Below, piece by piece: positions 8,386 to 16,872 of a stretch of 64,000 nucleotides of DNA. How positions within the stretch are numbered: the stretch's first letter is position 1; each line of letters opens with the position of its first letter. The notes under the pieces are model-generated. The model had not been told where the DNA came from. It was given only the letters and a program-made list of their open reading frames with translations, and searched no databases. The DNA lies in the NCBI GenBank assembly GCA_017656305.1, contig JACDOG010000003.1:1-64000 (forward strand). Reading direction: 5' to 3'. This DNA is from Thermoanaerobacteraceae bacterium. Its GTDB lineage: Bacteria; Bacillota; JADQBR01. The position numbers and the translations under genes were made by a program.

Positions 8386-9339
8386 GTGCTTTATTTGGGT
8401 ATTGATACCAGTGCGTATACCACGTCCGTTGCCGTGGTAAACAGTGACGGCAAGTTAATATATGAAAACCGCCGGTTGCTGGACGTGCCTTCGGGTGAGC
8501 GGGGGCTGCTGCAGTCACAGGCGGTTTTTCAGCATGTGCAGAATCTGCCCGGGCTGTTAAAAGAAGCATTTGGTAGGATTGACAGCGCCAGGGTAGCGGC
8601 GGTTGCCGCCAGCACGGCACCCAGGCCCGTGGAGGGCTCATACATGCCTGTTTTTACGGTGAGCAGGGGACAGGGTGAAGCGCTGGCCGCGGCCTTGAAC
8701 TGCCCTTTTGTTGCCACCACGCACCAGGAGGGGCATATTGCGGCAGCTGCGTGGTCTGCCGGAGTGGAACTGCCCCAGCGGTTTCTGGCAGTTCACCTGT
8801 CAGGTGGTACTTCCGAGCTGCTCCTGGTTACTGTCAGACCGGGTGGTTACCATGTTCAGCTGCTAGGAGGCACGGAAGACTTGCATGCCGGGCAGTTTGT
8901 GGACCGGGTAGGTGTTGCCCTGGGGTTGGATTTTCCCGCCGGTCCGGTACTGGAGAAATTGGCTGCGGGCTCCACGGAACGGCTGGGCATTCCCTCGGCG
9001 GTTGACGGCTACAAGTTCAGCTTTTCCGGACCAGAAACCCATGCCCAGCGACTGATAAAACAGGGAGCAAAGGCAGCCGACGTGGCCCGGGCAGTGGAGC
9101 AGTGCATTGCCACTACCCTGGAAAAAGTGCTGCGCCGGGCGGTCCAACAGGAAGGTATCAAAGAAGTGCTGCTGGCAGGCGGTGTGGCAGCAAACTCCTA
9201 TATCAGGGGCCGCCTGAAAAAACGCCTGGAACACCGGGCCGTAGGCGCAAGACTGGTATTTGCCCAACCGCAGTACAGTACCGACAACGCCGTGGGCATC
9301 GCCCTGCTAGGCCTGCATTCACATCGGGGACGGTTCTGA
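8386..9339 (+). CDS. TsaD/Kae1-like ASKHA ATPase family protein (paralogue)
   Basis: 317 residues with the N-terminal phosphate loop LGIDTSAYTTSVAVV, the HQEGH (HxxxH) metal-binding motif at about residue 112, and a C-terminal LLAGGVAANSYIRGRLKK motif, as in TsaD (tRNA t6A synthesis). It is shorter and more divergent than TsaD proper, so I call it a TsaD-like paralogue; annotation pipelines often label such genes O-sialoglycoprotein endopeptidase. GTG at 8386 is preferred over TTG at 8380 because GAGGGAG (8373-8379) is then spaced 6 bp. The last codons (HSHRGRF) are contributed by a REP-like hairpin at the 3' end. Confidence 0.8.
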   Translation: MLYLGIDTSAYTTSVAVVNSDGKLIYENRRLLDVPSGERGLLQSQAVFQHVQNLPGLLKEAFGRIDSARVAAVAASTAPRPVEGSYMPVFTVSRGQGEALAAALNCPFVATTHQEGHIAAAAWSAGVELPQRFLAVHLSGGTSELLLVTVRPGGYHVQLLGGTEDLHAGQFVDRVGVALGLDFPAGPVLEKLAAGSTERLGIPSAVDGYKFSFSGPETHAQRLIKQGAKAADVARAVEQCIATTLEKVLRRAVQQEGIKEVLLAGGVAANSYIRGRLKKRLEHRAVGARLVFAQPQYSTDNAVGIALLGLHSHRGRF

Positions 9340-9386
9340 ATGTGAATTTTTTTCACATCTGGGACGGTTCTCGATGTGAATTTTTT
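9317..9386. repeat. Two tandem REP-like hairpins with GGGACGGTTCT loop
   Basis: Copy 1 (9317-9347) pairs ATTCACAT with ATGTGAAT; copy 2 (9352-9380) pairs TTCACATC with GATGTGAA. Both carry the same GGGACGGTTCT loop core and each is followed by T6-T7, so they can act as terminators. Copy 1 overlaps the stop codon of the TsaD-like gene. Loops of the GGGACGGTTCT type recur in many Firmicutes and Deltaproteobacteria genomes and have been associated with REP-type Y1 transposases; that link is from memory. Confidence 0.8.
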
Positions 9387-9409
9387 CAAATAAATCACAG
9401 TAAAGGTTG

Positions 9410-9438
9410 TTGTATAATATACATTGTGATGTTATAAT
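9410..9438 (+). promoter_or_regulatory. Sigma-A-type promoter before acetyltransferase
   Basis: TTGTAT (9410-9415), 17 bp, TATAAT (9433-9438). A second TATAAT at 9413-9418 belongs to a direct repeat of TATAATATACATT (9413-9425 and 9433-9445), so two overlapping promoters are possible. Confidence 0.5.
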
Positions 9439-9479
9439 ATACATTATTCAAATACTGGGAGCAGGAGTTGTTATAGTGT

Positions 9480-9932
9480 ATGATTATTAGAAAGGCAATT
9501 ATGTCTGACGTGGAGGCCATGCACAGCTTAGTGAATAAATATGCAGAAAAGGGTTTGATGCTGGCCCGGTCACGCAGTGCGTTCTACGAATCGTTACGTG
9601 ATTACACAGTGGTGGAAGAAAACGGTGAAGTTATCGGGGTAGGGGGTCTGCACATTCTCTGGTCAGACCTGGCGGAAATACGTTCCCTGGCGATTGCGCC
9701 GGGTTACGTGAAACAGGGTATCGGTCGCAAACTAGTGGAGGTTTTGGTGGAAGAAGCAAAGGAATTGGAAATACCTCAGGTATTTGCCCTAACGTATCAG
9801 CCTGTTTTTTTTATTAAATGCGGTTTCAAGGAGATTGCCAATAAAGATTTGCCGCACAAAGTATGGAAGGAATGTATCAATTGTCCCAAGTTTCCTGACT
9901 GTGACGAGTATGCGGTCATTAAAGAACTATAA
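9480..9932 (+). CDS. GNAT acetyltransferase, ArgA-type (N-acetylglutamate synthase-like)
   Basis: 150 residues with the GNAT acetyl-CoA site YVKQGIGRKLVEVLVEEAKEL. The N-terminal IRKAIMSDVEAMHSLVNKYAEKGLMLARS and C-terminal cysteine-bearing ECINCPKFPDCDEYAV are features I associate with short stand-alone N-acetylglutamate synthases of Clostridia and Deltaproteobacteria (first step of arginine synthesis). It stands alone with its own promoter and terminator. The acetyltransferase fold is sure; the exact substrate is an inference. Confidence 0.8.
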   Translation: MIIRKAIMSDVEAMHSLVNKYAEKGLMLARSRSAFYESLRDYTVVEENGEVIGVGGLHILWSDLAEIRSLAIAPGYVKQGIGRKLVEVLVEEAKELEIPQVFALTYQPVFFIKCGFKEIANKDLPHKVWKECINCPKFPDCDEYAVIKEL

Positions 9933-9946
9933 ATAAGTATGTACCA

Positions 9947-9971
9947 ACCCGGTTGCTGCCGGGTGTTTTTT
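9947..9971 (+). terminator. Terminator after acetyltransferase gene
   Basis: ACCCGG/CCGGGT stem with loop TTGCTG, then G and six T. Confidence 0.9.
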
Positions 9972-10136
9972 GTGTGGAAAAGAAGATAAATTCTGTTAAA
10001 AATCGTCTCAGGTTAGTTAAAATAATATTTGACACTGTAGGAAATAGGTGGAATTTACAGAAATGTGGAAGTAAATGGTATGTAATTGGAGATAATACTT
10101 GTTACTTTGTATGAAGAGTATATCAGGAAGCTGTAC

Positions 10137-10280
10137 ACCTATACACAAATCTGATACGCTTGAGGCACTGAATTCCGTACCGCAAAGTTCTTCGGTTATC
10201 CTGGCCGCTTTACGGGTGGATACGCCGTTAACTACCGTTTCCCTCAAAGCAGAACCAAAGCCTGTTCATACCACTTACCA
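10137..10280 (-). pseudogene. Decayed IS256-family (mutator) transposase fragment
   Basis: On the minus strand, residues VVNGVSTRKAARITEELCGT continue into EFSASSVSDLC, the classical N-terminal motif of IS256/mutator transposases (..GVSTRKV..ITEELCG..FS.STVS..). Upstream, in a different frame, lies WYEQALVLL, the matching preceding segment, so there is a frameshift at ~10250. No catalytic DDE region and no terminal repeats are visible: only ~45 codons of a dead copy remain. The rest of the 9,972-10,466 stretch is AT-rich with no gene that I can support. Confidence 0.75.
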
Positions 10281-10466
10281 ATTTACCAGAGGAGGGCGAT
10301 GGTCCTTTAAATGCTTTTTAAGCCTTTTTTACAGAAAATATCATACGTAACTGGGCCGTAACTATGTAACCGTTAAAGAAAGGTATTTTTTTTGTATGGA
10401 GAAATATTTTAAATAGAATATAGCTGTTTATTTCATGAAAAGTTAGAATTTTTTTCATTTATGAAG

Positions 10467-10494
10467 GCAGGAAAAGGAATGTTAATGTGAGAAT
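10467..10494 (+). promoter_or_regulatory. Sigma-H-like promoter before nfnAB
   Basis: GCAGGAAAA (10467-10475), 12 bp, TGAGAAT (10488-10494) fits the sigma-H consensus RNAGGAWWW-N11/12-RNNGAAT with one deviation (T for R). It lies about 50 bp before the GTG start of nfnA. The same -35 element recurs at 20219. Confidence 0.5.
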
Positions 10495-10541
10495 ATTTTT
10501 ATGATGTATACAATTATTATCAACAAGGAGGGGAAGTTAGG

Positions 10542-11381
10542 GTGTACCGGATTGTTGCAAAAAAGGTCTTAGCTCCAACCATTAAACTCTTTGAAGTCAA
10601 AGCACCAAAGGTTGCAGCCAAAGCGCAAGCAGGGCAGTTTATCATCCTGCGCGTGGATGAAAAAGGCGAGCGCATTCCCTTGACAATTGCAGACTTCAAC
10701 CGTGAAGCAGGAACCATAACAACGATTTTCCAGGAGGTTGGCTACACTACAAAACAGCTGGGTTGCCTGGAAGAAGGGGATAGCATTTTGGACTTTGTCG
10801 GCCCTCTGGGCAAACCTACGGAAATTGAAAACTACGGGCGAGTAGTTTGTGTCGGCGGTGGTGTGGGTATTGCCCCGCTGTATCCCATTACCAGAGCGCT
10901 TAAGGAAGCGGGTAATGAAATAATTTCCATTATTGGTGCCCGTTCCAAAGATTTATTGATACTGGAAGAAGAAATGGAGGCGGTTAGTGATAAACTGCTG
11001 GTGGCTACCGATGACGGTTCTTACGGCCACAAAGGATTTGTTACCGACCTGCTGAAACAGGTGCTTGACGAGCAGGAAGTTCAGCATATTTGGGCCATTG
11101 GGCCGGGAATCATGATGAAGGTAGTTTCGGAAACTACCAGACCTTATAAGGTTCCCACTATCGTCAGTATGAACCCCATCATGGTGGACGGTACCGGCAT
11201 GTGCGGCGCCTGCCGGGTTTCCGTAGGCGATGAGACCAAGTTTGCCTGCGTGGACGGGCCGGAATTTGACGGTCATTTGATAGACTGGGATTTAGCGCTG
11301 AGACGGATGAACATTTACAAGGATGAAGAAAAAAGAGCCGAGGCAGCAGGCAGTTGTGGAGGTGGATGCGGATGTCACTAG
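10542..11381 (+). CDS. nfnA: NfnA: sulfide/dihydroorotate dehydrogenase-like FAD/NAD-binding subunit
   Basis: Small subunit of the electron-bifurcating NADH-dependent reduced ferredoxin:NADP+ oxidoreductase. 279 residues: an FAD-binding barrel (RIPLTIADFN), an NAD-binding half (VCVGGGVGIAPLYPITRAL) and a [2Fe-2S] site with cysteines in GTGMCGACRVSV and FACVDGPEFD. The C terminus has an extra cysteine cluster GSCGGGCGCH. GTG start behind AAGGAGGGG. Its stop overlaps the start of nfnB by 10 bp, so the two subunits are co-translated. Confidence 0.92.
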   Translation: MYRIVAKKVLAPTIKLFEVKAPKVAAKAQAGQFIILRVDEKGERIPLTIADFNREAGTITTIFQEVGYTTKQLGCLEEGDSILDFVGPLGKPTEIENYGRVVCVGGGVGIAPLYPITRALKEAGNEIISIIGARSKDLLILEEEMEAVSDKLLVATDDGSYGHKGFVTDLLKQVLDEQEVQHIWAIGPGIMMKVVSETTRPYKVPTIVSMNPIMVDGTGMCGACRVSVGDETKFACVDGPEFDGHLIDWDLALRRMNIYKDEEKRAEAAGSCGGGCGCH

Positions 11382-12766
11382 TACTGGAAAAAACCCCAAT
11401 GCCGTCACAGGATCCCAAGGAAAGAATCAAAAACTTTGATGAAGTTGCTACCGGCTATACCAAAGAGATGGCACTCAAGGAAGCTGACCGCTGTATTCAG
11501 TGCAAGAAGGAACCCTGCCGCCAGGGCTGTCCGGTAGAAGTGGACATTCCGGCTTTTATTGCGAAAATCAAGGAAGAAGACTTTGAAGGGGCTATCAAGA
11601 AAATCAAGGAAAAGAACAACCTTCCTGCCATTTGTGGCCGGGTGTGCCCCCAGGAAAACCAGTGTGAAAAGTACTGTACATTAGGTAAGAAAGGTGAACC
11701 GGTGGGCATCGGCAGGCTGGAACGCTTTGTCGCTGACTGGCAACTGGAAACCGGTAGGATTGAAGAGCCGCAAATTCCCGAAAGCACTGGTAAGAAAGTG
11801 GCAGTGGTAGGTGCTGGTCCTGCAGGACTGACTGCAGCAGCCGACCTGGCACGCATGGGCCACCAGGTCACGGTTTTTGAGGCACTGCACGTGGCCGGCG
11901 GTGTGTTGATGTACGGTATTCCCGAGTTTCGTCTGCCTAAGGAAATAGTACAGCGGGAAATTGACTACATCCGCAAACTGGGTGTGGATATTCAGACCAA
12001 CTCCGTTATTGGCAAGATAGATACGGTTGATGACCTGCTGGAGCAGGGCTATGACGCCGTTTTCATCGGTACGGGAGCAGGCCTGCCGTACTTCATGAAC
12101 ATTCCCGGCGAGAACTACAACGGGGTTTACTCTGCCAACGAGTTCCTAACCCGGACCAACTTGATGAAGGCCTACAAGTTCCCCGAATACATCACGCCGA
12201 TTAAAGTGGGCAAGAGAGTGGCGGTTATCGGTGCCGGTAACGTGGCAATGGACGCTGCGCGGACAGCGCTGCGCCTGGGTGCCGAGGAATCCTACATTGT
12301 TTACCGCCGTGCAGCCGAACAGATGCCGGCACGGAAGGAAGAAATTGAACATGCCGAAGAAGAGGGCGTACAGTTTAAGCTTCTTACCAGTCCTATTGAA
12401 ATTCACGGTACGGAAGACGGCTGGGTCAAAGGTATGACCTGTATCAAGTATGAGCTTGGTGAACCCGATGAATCTGGTCGCCGCCGTCCCATTCCTATTG
12501 AAGGCTCTGAATTTTTCATGGAAGTGGATACCATAGTTATGGCCATCGGTCAGGGGCCCAACCCGTTGGTTCCTTCCACCACTCCCGGTCTGGAGCTCAA
12601 GCCCAAGGGAACCATTGTGGCGGAAGAAGGGACCGGTAAGACTACCAAGGAAGGTGTATTTGCCGGCGGTGATATTGTGACCGGTGCTGCCACGGTTATC
12701 CTGGCCATGGGTGCAGGCAAAAATGCCGCCAAGGCAATTGACGAGTATTTAAGAAATAAAAAATAA
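11372..12766 (+). CDS. nfnB: NfnB: NADPH-dependent GltA-type oxidoreductase subunit
   Basis: 464 residues. The N-terminal ~120 form a Fer4_20-type domain holding two [4Fe-4S] clusters (CIQCKKEPCRQGCPVE ... CGRVCPQENQCEKYC), followed by an FAD domain (VAVVGAGPAGLTAAADLARMG) and an NADPH domain (VAVIGAGNVAMDAARTALRLG). Such GltA-like proteins act as glutamate synthase small subunits or, beside NfnA, as the NADPH-binding half of Nfn transhydrogenase; the neighbour settles it here. ATG at 11372 is chosen because GGAGGT (11358-11363) is 8 bp away. Confidence 0.93.
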   Translation: MSLVLEKTPMPSQDPKERIKNFDEVATGYTKEMALKEADRCIQCKKEPCRQGCPVEVDIPAFIAKIKEEDFEGAIKKIKEKNNLPAICGRVCPQENQCEKYCTLGKKGEPVGIGRLERFVADWQLETGRIEEPQIPESTGKKVAVVGAGPAGLTAAADLARMGHQVTVFEALHVAGGVLMYGIPEFRLPKEIVQREIDYIRKLGVDIQTNSVIGKIDTVDDLLEQGYDAVFIGTGAGLPYFMNIPGENYNGVYSANEFLTRTNLMKAYKFPEYITPIKVGKRVAVIGAGNVAMDAARTALRLGAEESYIVYRRAAEQMPARKEEIEHAEEEGVQFKLLTSPIEIHGTEDGWVKGMTCIKYELGEPDESGRRRPIPIEGSEFFMEVDTIVMAIGQGPNPLVPSTTPGLELKPKGTIVAEEGTGKTTKEGVFAGGDIVTGAATVILAMGAGKNAAKAIDEYLRNKK

Positions 12767-12824
12767 AGAGACTCCAGGGACGGGTATTAAGGGAAACAAT
12801 AATTAATTTGGGGAGGTTTTAAGC

Positions 12825-13670
12825 ATGGCTGCTAAAATTATTGACGGCAAGCAGATTGCCAAAGAAGTGCGTGAACAGATTAAAAAGGAAGTAGCTGAAC
12901 TGGGATTTAAACCTGGCTTGGCCGTAATTCTCGTTGGCGATGACCCGGCTTCTCAGGTTTACGTGCGCAACAAGCACAAGTCCTGCGGTGAGGTGGGTAT
13001 GTACTCGGAAGTACACCGCCTGCCTGCTGAGACCAGCCAGGAAGAACTGCTCCAGCTAATTGACAAGCTGAACAATGATGATAAGATTCACGGTATTCTG
13101 GTGCAGTTGCCCCTGCCCGATCATATTGATGAGAAAATGGTCATTGATGCCATTGCGCTGGAAAAGGACGTGGACGGTTTTCACCCGGCAAATGTGGGCA
13201 ACCTGGTAATTGGCGATGACTGCTATTATCCTTGCACTCCGCACGGATGTATGGTAATGTTAGAGAAGTGCGGCATTGATCCCAAAGGGAAAAAAGCGGT
13301 GGTTGTAGGCCGTTCCAATATTGTTGGTAAGCCTGTTGCCATGATGCTGCTGGCCAAGCATGCTACCGTCACTATCTGCCATTCCCGCACGCAGAACCTG
13401 GCGGAAGAGTGCCGTCAGGCAGACATTCTGGTAGCGGCAGTAGGCCGTCCAGAAATGATTACCGGAGACATGATTAAGGAAGGTGCTGTGGTCATTGACG
13501 TCGGTATCAACCGCACCGAAGACGGCAAGCTGGTTGGTGACGTGCACTTTGAAAGTGCCAAGGAAAAGGCCAGTTGGATTACTCCGGTGCCCGGCGGTGT
13601 GGGACCCATGACCATCACCATGCTGTTACAGAATACACTGGAGGCTGCTAAACGGAGTGCAAAGAAATAG
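12825..13670 (+). CDS. folD: Bifunctional methylenetetrahydrofolate dehydrogenase/cyclohydrolase
   Basis: Interconverts methylene-, methenyl- and formyl-tetrahydrofolate with NADP. 281 residues, normal length, with [14 protein letters not shown] (catalytic Lys), the [12 protein letters not shown] motif and the [17 protein letters not shown]-terminal signature. ATG behind GGGGAGG. It starts the operon folD-xseA-xseB-ispA-OLE-oapA-dxs-tlyA; xseA begins inside its last codons. Confidence 0.98.
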   Translation: MAAKIIDGKQIAKEVREQIKKEVAELGFKPGLAVILVGDDPASQVYVRNKHKSCGEVGMYSEVHRLPAETSQEELLQLIDKLNNDDKIHGILVQLPLPDHIDEKMVIDAIALEKDVDGFHPANVGNLVIGDDCYYPCTPHGCMVMLEKCGIDPKGKKAVVVGRSNIVGKPVAMMLLAKHATVTICHSRTQNLAEECRQADILVAAVGRPEMITGDMIKEGAVVIDVGINRTEDGKLVGDVHFESAKEKASWITPVPGGVGPMTITMLLQNTLEAAKRSAKK

Positions 13671-14889
13671 GCGGATTTTTACCGTGGGGCAACTGAATAA
13701 CTATGTAAAAAACTTGCTGGATGCCGACCCCAACCTGACCAACCTCTGGCTGAAGGGTGAAATTTCTAATTTCAAGCACCATAATTCCGGTCACATGTAC
13801 TTTACATTAAAAGATGAGACCGGCAGTGTGCGCTGCGTGATGTTTCGCAGCCGCAGCAGCAAGCTGCGGTTTCGACCGGAGGACGGCATGCAGATATTGG
13901 CCAACGGTTACGTGTCTGTCTATACCCAGGGCGGCCAGTACCAGTTTTACGTGGAAACACTGGAGCCTCACGGGTATGGCAGTCTGCATGCTGCCTTTGA
14001 GCAACTGAAAGAAAAACTGGAACGAGAAGGCTTATTTCGTGACGAGAACAAACAGGCGATACCGGTTTTGCCCCGCAAAATCGGTATCGTCACTTCTATT
14101 TCCGGGGCGGCACTGCGGGATATAATCACGGTTATCCGTAGGCGGTTTCCCCGGGTAGAATTAGTGCTTGCTCCGGCTTCCGTTCAAGGAGCCGAAGCCC
14201 CGGAGGAAATTGTCCGGGCCCTGGACAGGTTAAACAGGTATGGTGAGGTAGATGTAATCATTGTCGGGCGCGGCGGCGGGTCACTGGAGGAATTATGGGC
14301 TTTCAATACCGAGCCCGTGGCCCGTGCCATTCACGCTTCGCGGATACCAGTGATTTCAGCAGTGGGCCACGAAACAGATTTCACCATAGCGGATATTGTG
14401 GCGGACCGACGTGCTCCGACACCGTCTGCCGCTGCGGAAATAGCTGTGCCTAACCTGATTGATTTGCAGGCGGAACTGGCGCATGTTTACCAGAGACTGG
14501 TCAGAGCCCTGGCCAAAAAAATACAGGCAGAGCGGCAGCGGTTAGCTTATTTGGGTGAAAGGAAAGTGTTTCAATCACCCCAGTCACTGTTTCAGGATCA
14601 CCAGCAAAAGGTTGACCTGCTGACAAAGGATTTACAGAAAGCAATGGAGAAAATATTTACCGACAGGAAAAATCATGTGGCCCAGCTGTCCGCCCGCCTT
14701 GATGCCTACAGTCCTTTAAAAGTACTGGGGAGAGGCTATGCCGTGTGCCGGCGGGAGGACGGCACGGTGATTAGACAGGCGGATGCCGTGAAAGTTGGGC
14801 AGCAGCTTGAGGTGCTCCTGGCCAGGGGCATGCTTTACTGCCGAGTGGAGGACTTAAAGGAGGAACTGTCGTGGCAGAAAAAGAACTGA
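13657..14889 (+). CDS. xseA: Exodeoxyribonuclease VII large subunit
   Basis: 410 residues: N-terminal OB fold ([20 protein letters not shown]...[10 protein letters not shown]), catalytic domain with [14 protein letters not shown] and [15 protein letters not shown], then a long coiled-coil C terminus (~270-380) and final [15 protein letters not shown] start at 13657 overlaps folD by 14 bp; xseB in turn overlaps its end by 19 bp. Confidence 0.97.
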   Translation: MQRNRRIFTVGQLNNYVKNLLDADPNLTNLWLKGEISNFKHHNSGHMYFTLKDETGSVRCVMFRSRSSKLRFRPEDGMQILANGYVSVYTQGGQYQFYVETLEPHGYGSLHAAFEQLKEKLEREGLFRDENKQAIPVLPRKIGIVTSISGAALRDIITVIRRRFPRVELVLAPASVQGAEAPEEIVRALDRLNRYGEVDVIIVGRGGGSLEELWAFNTEPVARAIHASRIPVISAVGHETDFTIADIVADRRAPTPSAAAEIAVPNLIDLQAELAHVYQRLVRALAKKIQAERQRLAYLGERKVFQSPQSLFQDHQQKVDLLTKDLQKAMEKIFTDRKNHVAQLSARLDAYSPLKVLGRGYAVCRREDGTVIRQADAVKVGQQLEVLLARGMLYCRVEDLKEELSWQKKN

Positions 14890-15110
14890 GCTTTGAAGCC
14901 GCTGTAGAAAAACTGGAGGCCATAGTGAAAAAACTGGAAGAAGGAGACGTTACCCTGGAGGAAGCCCTGGAAAGCTTTCAGGAAGGGGTGGCCATGTTGC
15001 AGCACTGCAACAAGCGTCTGGCAGAGGTTGAAGCCAAAATGAACGTACTGCTTGACGAGTCTGGCGAACTGAAACTGGTACCATTTGCAGAACAGGATGG
15101 AGTGAAATAA
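14871..15110 (+). CDS. xseB: Exodeoxyribonuclease VII small subunit
   Basis: 79 residues, GTG start within the end of xseA. The helical hairpin FEAAVEKLEAIVKKLEEGDVTLEEALESFQEG is diagnostic. The small subunits sheath the XseA coiled coil. Directly followed by ispA with no gap. Confidence 0.97.
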   Translation: MAEKELSFEAAVEKLEAIVKKLEEGDVTLEEALESFQEGVAMLQHCNKRLAEVEAKMNVLLDESGELKLVPFAEQDGVK

Positions 15111-16001
15111 GTGGAATTGATTAAGTATTTGCAGGAAAGAAAAAAATTAATAGATGAAGAACTGGACCGTTACCTGCCGCAACCCGATGAAGCTCCGGAA
15201 ACGCTGTGTGAGGCCATGCGGTACAGCGTCTTTGCCGGCGGCAAGCGATTGCGGCCCATTTTAGTTATGGCTGCAGCAGAAGCGGTGGGTAAAGACAAGG
15301 AACTGGTACTGCCTACGGCGTGTGCTTTGGAATTTATTCACACTTATTCTCTGATACACGATGACCTGCCGGCAATGGATGATGACGACCTGCGCAGAGG
15401 AAAGCCAACCTGCCATAAGGTGTACGGGGAAGCCATGGCGATTCTGGCTGGTGATGCCCTGCTTACCAGAGCTTTTGAAGTGATCAGTAAAAACCGGGAA
15501 GTGCCGGGGGTAGACGATGCTGCAGTGGTACGGGTGATTCAGATTGTGGCCCATGGTGCCGGCTGTTCCGGTATGGTTGGCGGTCAGGTAGCGGATTTGG
15601 AAGCAGAGGGCAAGACGGCGGATAAGGATACCATGCTCTATATTCATGCCAACAAGACCGGTGCGCTGTTCAAGGCGGCTTTATGTGCCGGTGCGGTGCT
15701 GGCGGGAGCGGATGAAGAGGCCATAGCAGCGCTGGAGCGGTACGGTGAACAGTTTGGTTTGGCTTTTCAGATAACTGATGATATACTAGATGTAGAGGGA
15801 AAAACTGAGCTCATCGGCAAGCCCGTTGGTAGCGATACCAAAAATCAAAAGGCCACTTACCCGAGTATTTACGGTTTGGAGAAATCCTACCGCATGGCGG
15901 AGGAAAGTGTGGCGCAGGCTGTGGATGCTTTAAGAAACTTTTCTCATAAAGCAGAGCCGCTGCGGCAGATAGCCAGGTACCTGCTGACAAGAAGTTACTA
16001 A
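15111..16001 (+). CDS. ispA: Polyprenyl (geranyl/farnesyl) diphosphate synthase
   Basis: Condenses isopentenyl diphosphate with allylic diphosphates. 296 residues with the first Asp-rich motif HDDLPAMDDDD (~83-93) and the second DDILDVEGK (223-231). GTG start immediately after the xseB stop. It supplies prenyl chains from the DXP pathway whose first enzyme, Dxs, is encoded 1.5 kb downstream past the OLE RNA. Confidence 0.97.
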   Translation: MELIKYLQERKKLIDEELDRYLPQPDEAPETLCEAMRYSVFAGGKRLRPILVMAAAEAVGKDKELVLPTACALEFIHTYSLIHDDLPAMDDDDLRRGKPTCHKVYGEAMAILAGDALLTRAFEVISKNREVPGVDDAAVVRVIQIVAHGAGCSGMVGGQVADLEAEGKTADKDTMLYIHANKTGALFKAALCAGAVLAGADEEAIAALERYGEQFGLAFQITDDILDVEGKTELIGKPVGSDTKNQKATYPSIYGLEKSYRMAEESVAQAVDALRNFSHKAEPLRQIARYLLTRSY

Positions 16002-16079
16002 AATGGTGTGAAACAGGAGTGAAAATGGCTAAGAGAAGCAATTTTGGTGAGAAATTCTTCTTGAGGCCATTTTTGTTTG

Positions 16080-16108
16080 TTGATGGTTGGGGATATGCAT
16101 GTTATAAT
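16080..16108 (+). promoter_or_regulatory. Sigma-A-type promoter upstream of OLE RNA
   Basis: TTGATG (16080-16085), exactly 17 bp, TATAAT (16103-16108), between ispA and the OLE RNA. It would let the RNA and oapA be made apart from the folD-ispA readthrough. A second TATAAT at 16129-16134 has no good -35. Confidence 0.6.
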
Positions 16109-16179
16109 ATATTTTCCTGTAATAATACTATAATAAGAAAAATATTGCGCGAACTATTGTCATAGATAACATAAGAAGT

Positions 16180-16795
16180 GTGATACTCAGGCTATCACGC
16201 TTCCAAATAGTAATACGGTGGCGCAGTATTCTAGTCAGGATACCGGTTTCGAAGGCGGGCCTAAAAATCCGTCAAGGGCACAACGATGAAGTTCCTGGTG
16301 CTGGCTGCCGACGCCCCGTCGGGGGTCGGTGCTGGGAGTTAAGGGGGATGGGGCGATCTACAAGGGCATGTAGGCGTTGACCCCGCCCCCGCGGAGACCT
16401 AAGTGCGTGGCGTCTTTCCAACGAGAAAACGCTACGGCTTAGGGTGTAAACCTGCATGCGGTACGAAGAGTGCTGTGTGCAGTGTAGCCTGCCTTGAGTG
16501 GTGGTGGTGGATAAACGCAAAGGCACCACGGTCAAGTGGCCATAGACCATGGTTGCCTGTTTTGAAACCTCCACTGCAAAAGAGGCTAGAAACCGGTTTA
16601 CTGTCGAGGAAAACTCCTAGACTGTTTGCCGTTAGGGCAAGGCTAGATAGGGATTAAAGTGCGTGCTAAGTGGTAATCCAGCCCTGACTCCGGCGACGGG
16701 TCAGAATCAATCTTAAAGGGAAACCGCCTGGGCGGCGACGCCGGGTGATTGATTGGGAAAACCTGCTGGACCTAAGCCGCAGCGTTTACCTATTT
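16180..16795 (+). ncRNA. OLE RNA (ornate, large, extremophilic RNA)
   Basis: A ~610-nt GC-richer, non-coding, pairing-dense segment sits between ispA and a ~200-residue membrane protein followed by dxs, exactly the genomic niche and size of OLE RNA. Visible helices: GTGATA/TATCAC (16180-16198), CCGAC/GTCGG enclosing CCCC/GGGG (16308-16329), AATCAATC/GATTGATT (16705-16712 with 16747-16754), and a long-range pairing of 16429-16443 with 16771-16785 (14 of 15 pairs). OLE forms a membrane-bound ribonucleoprotein with OapA and contributes to cold, ethanol and Mg2+ stress responses in Bacillus halodurans. Ends are approximate. Confidence 0.86.
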
Positions 16796-16872
16796 AGCCG
16801 CCACCGTATTATACATAACATTTTTGTGGCCATATTGGTCAAGTGTTTGCCGTTGAATGGAGTGAATGGTGT

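Noticed and set aside
16180-16660. Short open frames on both strands within the OLE region
   Set aside because: Their compositions are Arg/Pro/Gly-rich artefacts of a GC-rich structured RNA, with no ribosome sites and no recognisable proteins.
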